The notes below the pieces were generated by a model. It saw only the letters and a program-made list of their open reading frames with translations, did no database searches and was not told the DNA's origin. A stretch of 17,956 nt of DNA. Origin: DASQDN01 sp035630195. Lineage in GTDB: Bacteria > Acidobacteriota > Terriglobia > Bryobacterales > Bryobacteraceae. The stretch lies in contig DASQLD010000069.1 of the NCBI GenBank assembly GCA_035630195.1, forward strand, positions 1 to 17,956, read 5' to 3'. A program made the translations under genes and the position numbers. Shown here piece after piece: positions 14,915-17,956 of this stretch (within the stretch, counting starts at the first letter, position 1; each line of letters begins with the position of its first letter).

Positions 14915-16138
14915 GTGAGAATGACTGTGAGAAGACGCGTGAGCGATCTACAAACGTCGCCTAAACCGCCCGTCGCGAAGGAGTTCGACGACAGGATCGC
15001 CCTGCGTTATCCGGGTGCCGGAAAGATCTTCCTGATCTGGACGGTGATTGGGGTTTTGACGTCCTTGCGGTACCAGTTGCAACGGCCCTCCAACTCGGAG
15101 ATCGGGGATGTGGCGTTCATAGCGGCGTTCACAGCCTTGTACTACCCGTGGATTGCTCTCACACCCTTTGTTTTCCGGGTTGAGAAGAGGCTCCCATTAG
15201 ACGGCGCCAACTGGTTGCGGAATTTCGGTTTGCTCACAATCCTCAGCGTGCCGATCTGTTTGCTGGCGTCGCCGTTGATGTCAAGTATATTCAGCGGAGT
15301 TCTTTCGGTCATGGAGCCGAACTTCACGTCGCAGGTACCGGGATTCTGGTTGCGCCACTTCCCGATGGCACAGGTTCTGTATTGGTGCAGCGTGGCGGGC
15401 GGATATTTCGTCCGAAGCCAGTTTCAGTTGAGAGTACAGGAGAAGCGATCTGCTCAATTGGCGCTGGAGAAAGCGCAACTCGAAGCCGGCCTAAAGCAGG
15501 CGCAGCTCGACGTTCTGCGGGCGCGTCTGAACCCGCATTTTCTGTTCAACAGCCTGCAGAACATCTCGGTGATGACCAAACAGGATCCGCAGACCGCCAG
15601 TCGGATGCTGGCTCGTCTCGGAGACCTCCTGCGCGCCGTGCTTCGGCAGGATTCGGAACCGGAGAGCACCCTGTACGAAGAGATCGAACTCACCCGAGCT
15701 TACGCAGCAATTGAGCAGATGCGGTTTGGCGACCGTCTCGACGTACGTTTCGCCATCGCACCGGAGGTGCTGCAAGCCATGTTGCCCTGTTTTCTGTTGC
15801 AGCCTCTGATCGAGAACGCCATCATTCACGGACTCCGCGGAACCGGCAAGACAGGAATCATTGGCATATCTGCGGCCACAGATGGCCGCGATCTGGTGGT
15901 AACCATCACTGATAACGGTATCGGCGCGCCCGAAGAGGCTCTTACCGGTAAAAAGATGGGAGTTGGACTTGGATCGACACTCGAGCGCCTAGCGACCCTG
16001 TACCCGGAACGCCAGACATTATCAATGCGACGACCCGCTGAGGGCGGTACGGAGGTTCGAATCGCAATCCCGCTTCGTTTCGCGGACGATCAAGGTCCAT
16101 CGACTCACGATGAACAGCCTGCGATTGCTGATCGTTGA
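14915..16138 (+). CDS. LytS-type sensor histidine kinase (His_kinase/HATPase)
   Basis: Membrane sensor kinase of about 407 residues from the GTG start (405 from ATG 14921). Several hydrophobic segments occupy roughly residues 35-165 (IFLIWTVIGVLTSL, FIAAFTALYYPWIALTPFVF, LLTILSVPICLLASPLM, VLYWCSVAGGYFV). A coiled-coil linker follows (EKRSAQLALEKAQLEAGLKQ), then the His_kinase box LRARLNPHFLFNSLQNISVM with the phospho-acceptor His. The HATPase part has LLQPLIENAIIHG (N box), ITDNGIGAP (G1) and GVGLGSTLERL (G2). This is the LytS/YehU/AgrC-like class that works with LytTR regulators, and such a gene follows with a 29-base overlap. The ligand is unknown. Reading from 14876 would add 13 residues of no clear character. 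Confidence 0.94.
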   Translation: MRMTVRRRVSDLQTSPKPPVAKEFDDRIALRYPGAGKIFLIWTVIGVLTSLRYQLQRPSNSEIGDVAFIAAFTALYYPWIALTPFVFRVEKRLPLDGANWLRNFGLLTILSVPICLLASPLMSSIFSGVLSVMEPNFTSQVPGFWLRHFPMAQVLYWCSVAGGYFVRSQFQLRVQEKRSAQLALEKAQLEAGLKQAQLDVLRARLNPHFLFNSLQNISVMTKQDPQTASRMLARLGDLLRAVLRQDSEPESTLYEEIELTRAYAAIEQMRFGDRLDVRFAIAPEVLQAMLPCFLLQPLIENAIIHGLRGTGKTGIIGISAATDGRDLVVTITDNGIGAPEEALTGKKMGVGLGSTLERLATLYPERQTLSMRRPAEGGTEVRIAIPLRFADDQGPSTHDEQPAIADR

Positions 16139-16868
16139 TGACGAGCCGCTGATCCGCAGCGGCATACGGCATGACTTGTCCGGCATGCAAGGGGTAGAGG
16201 TCGCGGGCGAATGTGGGTCTGTCGGTGAAGCCGTTGATGCGATTCGCTCCGGCCGCTTCGATCTGGTCCTGCTTGACGTGCAGATGCCGGATGGTACCGG
16301 TTTCGATGTGATTCGGGAAGTCGGGCCGCAGCAGATGCCGGCCGTGGTGTTCGTCACCGCCTACGACAAGTACGCGATACAGGCATTCGATGTGAATGCA
16401 GTGGACTATCTCCTCAAGCCCTTTGACGACCTCAGATTGAGGGAGAGTATCGAGCGTGCTCGCGAGCGCATGTCACGGCCCTCAGACGTGATGCGGCATC
16501 TGGAAGCTCTGCTTGAAGCACGGGGGGACAAGTGGGCGCAACGCTTGGTTGTAAGAACGGGTGACCGTTTCGATTTCGTGCCGGTGGACTCGATTGACTG
16601 GATCGAATCGGCCAATAACTACACCATGCTGCACTGCCGTTCGAAGGACTACCTCTATGGTGAAACCATGACGGCGTTGGAACGGTTGCTTGATCCCGGC
16701 ATATTCCTTCGCGTGCATCGTTCGCATATCGTCAACCTGGCGCGAATAACAGGCGTAAACGCCATTACCGGCGGTGTCTACGAACTTGAGTTGCAGGGCG
16801 GGAGAAGGGTCGGCACAGGTCGGCAATACAGTGACCGTATTCGCAAGCTGCTCAAAGCTGGCAGTTAA
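16110..16868 (+). CDS. LytTR-family response regulator
   Basis: DNA-binding response regulator of 252 residues. The receiver has LLIVDDEP (D10/D11), the phospho-acceptor D56 in DLVLLDVQMPDG, T83 (FVTAYDKYA) and K103 (DYLLKPFD). A helical linker (about 107-140) joins it to a LytTR domain (about 145-250), with RLVVRTGDRFDFVPVDSIDW, ANNYTMLHC, FLRVHRSHIVNLARI and a final GRQYSDRIRKLL. LytTR proteins bind direct repeats upstream of their targets. The ATG overlaps the end of the kinase gene by 29 bases, so the two form one transcription unit. The beta-propeller gene 204 bases downstream on the same strand could be a target or a bystander; no pair of LytTR-like direct repeats was recognised in that gap. 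Confidence 0.95.
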   Translation: MNSLRLLIVDDEPLIRSGIRHDLSGMQGVEVAGECGSVGEAVDAIRSGRFDLVLLDVQMPDGTGFDVIREVGPQQMPAVVFVTAYDKYAIQAFDVNAVDYLLKPFDDLRLRESIERARERMSRPSDVMRHLEALLEARGDKWAQRLVVRTGDRFDFVPVDSIDWIESANNYTMLHCRSKDYLYGETMTALERLLDPGIFLRVHRSHIVNLARITGVNAITGGVYELELQGGRRVGTGRQYSDRIRKLLKAGS

Positions 16869-17005
16869 TCGACTTTCAATCCGACCCGCGCGCGTGCATT
16901 TGACCCATTCCGTGGTGTCGTTCGCAAGCGTGGACAAGCAGTTCGCCAAAAGCGTGATGCCGGTAATACCCGATCCAGGCGACTATGCAGTAGTAGGGGC
17001 GCGCG

Positions 17006-17026
17006 TGATGAGTGCATCGCTCATCA
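17006..17026. other. Perfect 7-base inverted repeat upstream of the beta-propeller gene
   Basis: TGATGAG (17006-17012) and CTCATCA (17020-17026) are perfect inverted repeats around the 7-base spacer TGCATCG. The site sits 46 bases before the ATG of the beta-propeller gene. It lacks a T-run, so it is more like an operator or a leader hairpin than a terminator. The function is unproven. Confidence 0.4.
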
Positions 17027-17072
17027 GCCTTCCTGTCGCGACTGGAGCAGCCGAGCAGAAGGAGTCAGATCA

Positions 17073-17956
17073 ATGAAGAACATAGCGAAGGTTGTTGGGA
17101 TCCTGCTGACGTTATCGGTTACCTTGCTCGTTGGCGAGGACTGGCCCGGTATTTATGGGCCGCGCAGGGATCACAGCTCACAGCAGAAGCGTCTGCTGCG
17201 GACGTGGCCGGAAGAAGGTCTGAAAGTGCTCTGGACCGTACCGATGGGCGCCGGTTTCGGCGGACCTGCGATCAGCGGCGGAAACGTTTATCTGCTGGAT
17301 CGTGACGAGGCGGTGGGCGACAAACTGCGCGTGCTGAATGTGGCGAGTGGGAAAGAACTCTGGACGTACGCCTACAACGCGCCAGGCAGATTCATGTTCG
17401 CGGGTTCCCGCGCCACCCCGACCGTAGACGGCGGGCACGTGTACACCGTAGGACCCATGGGTGATCTACACGCAATCAGCATCAAGACGCGCAAGCCCGC
17501 TTGGACGAAGAACATCTGGAAGGACTTCGGCGGCGGGGCTGATCTGCCACGCTGGGGAATCGTGCAGCACCCCTTCATTTACGGCGATCTGCTGATCGTG
17601 GCGCCGCAGACCCCCGAGGTTGGTGTGGTGGCATACGACAAAGTCAGCGGAGAGATCAAATGGAAGTCCGCGGCTCTGTCCGGCACTGCGGGATATGTAA
17701 CCCCTTCCATCGCTAAAGTGGGCGGAGAGGACCAACTTGTCATGGTTACCGCTGCCGTCGGCCGAGGCCGGAACGCGAAAGGCGGCAGCGTCAACGGTCT
17801 CGATCCACGTAGTGGCAAGCTGCTGTGGACCTACACCAACTTCCAGAACATCATTCCGGTGGCGCAGCCTGTGGACGCCGGTCTGGGTCGTATTCTCATC
17901 GCGGGGGCGTACGGCGCCGGCAGCGCGATGATCAAAGTGGACAAGAAGGAGGACGG
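17073..17956 (+). CDS. PQQ-like beta-propeller protein, partial (3' end beyond window)
   Basis: The first 294 codons are in the window; the gene is cut by the window edge. The ATG at 17073 has a strong AAGGAG (17059-17064) 8 bases upstream. The N-terminus MKNIAKVVGILLTLSVTLLV is a signal peptide. It is followed by EDWPGIYGPRRDHSSQQKRL and WPEEGLKVLWTVPMGAGFGG, the standard opening of Acidobacteria/Planctomycetes quinoprotein-like propellers. Repeats of the PQQ_2/BamB type are visible: AISGGNVYLLD, LNVASGKELWTY, AYDKVSGEIKWKS and LDPRSGKLLWTYT, each ending in the G-K-x-x-W blade motif. It is likely exported to the periplasm. Whether it binds PQQ or acts only as a scaffold cannot be said, since residues for the cofactor site are not identifiable here. 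Confidence 0.93.
   Translation, partial: MKNIAKVVGILLTLSVTLLVGEDWPGIYGPRRDHSSQQKRLLRTWPEEGLKVLWTVPMGAGFGGPAISGGNVYLLDRDEAVGDKLRVLNVASGKELWTYAYNAPGRFMFAGSRATPTVDGGHVYTVGPMGDLHAISIKTRKPAWTKNIWKDFGGGADLPRWGIVQHPFIYGDLLIVAPQTPEVGVVAYDKVSGEIKWKSAALSGTAGYVTPSIAKVGGEDQLVMVTAAVGRGRNAKGGSVNGLDPRSGKLLWTYTNFQNIIPVAQPVDAGLGRILIAGAYGAGSAMIKVDKKED

Noticed and set aside
16774..17076. Plus-strand 100-codon frame overlapping the end of the LytTR regulator
   Set aside because: It mostly overlaps the regulator in another frame and shows no domain; the gap part has no protein character.

Overview
The window most likely comes from an Acidobacteriota genome of the Solibacter/Bryobacter type. The main clue is a decayed gene on the minus strand (about 8988-10055). 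Its readable pieces match the secreted TIGR03437-type domain that is greatly expanded in Solibacteraceae. A PQQ-like beta-propeller gene, a LytS/LytTR two-component pair and moderately GC-rich DNA fit this assignment. It is an inference from gene content, not from a marker gene.

Layout. Positions 128-475 hold the 3' end of an aldo/keto reductase gene broken by an in-frame TAG; 476-679 shows nothing. Positions 680-8379 (minus) hold a compact metal-efflux operon, transcribed in the order OmpR-type response regulator, HAMP histidine kinase, TolC-like outer-membrane factor, membrane-fusion lipoprotein and CzcA/CusA-type RND pump. The two regulators overlap, as do the outer-membrane and fusion-protein genes, and the pump starts 7 bases after the fusion protein stops. 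The operon would sense a metal ion in the periplasm and build a tripartite exporter. Positions 8380-8579 hold nothing recognisable.

Positions 8580-10055 (minus) are a gene graveyard. The C-terminal third of an L-asparaginase abuts the frameshifted, internally deleted TIGR03437-type gene. Positions 10197-11093 (minus) encode an RluA-family pseudouridine synthase with Gly at the usual catalytic Asp position. Positions 11269-11966 (minus) carry a small XRE regulator and a DUF2975 membrane protein; a promoter and a palindrome overlap just upstream, and the transcript may be leaderless. Positions 12200-13063 (plus) encode a classical short-chain dehydrogenase.

Positions 13064-13983 are degenerate: the tail of an unidentified single-pass membrane protein (minus), a hairpin-bearing stretch, and one clear plus one doubtful DUF433 relic. 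They lead into an intact DUF433/DUF5615 (VapBC45-like) toxin-antitoxin pair at 13984-14591. Positions 14915-16868 hold an overlapping LytS-type kinase and LytTR response regulator. A secreted PQQ-like beta-propeller protein starts at 17073 and runs off the window.

No tRNA, rRNA, CRISPR array or intact insertion sequence was seen. No gene cluster here looks like an entirely new system. The most unusual points are the pseudogene junction, the altered pseudouridine synthase motif and the XRE/DUF2975 control region.
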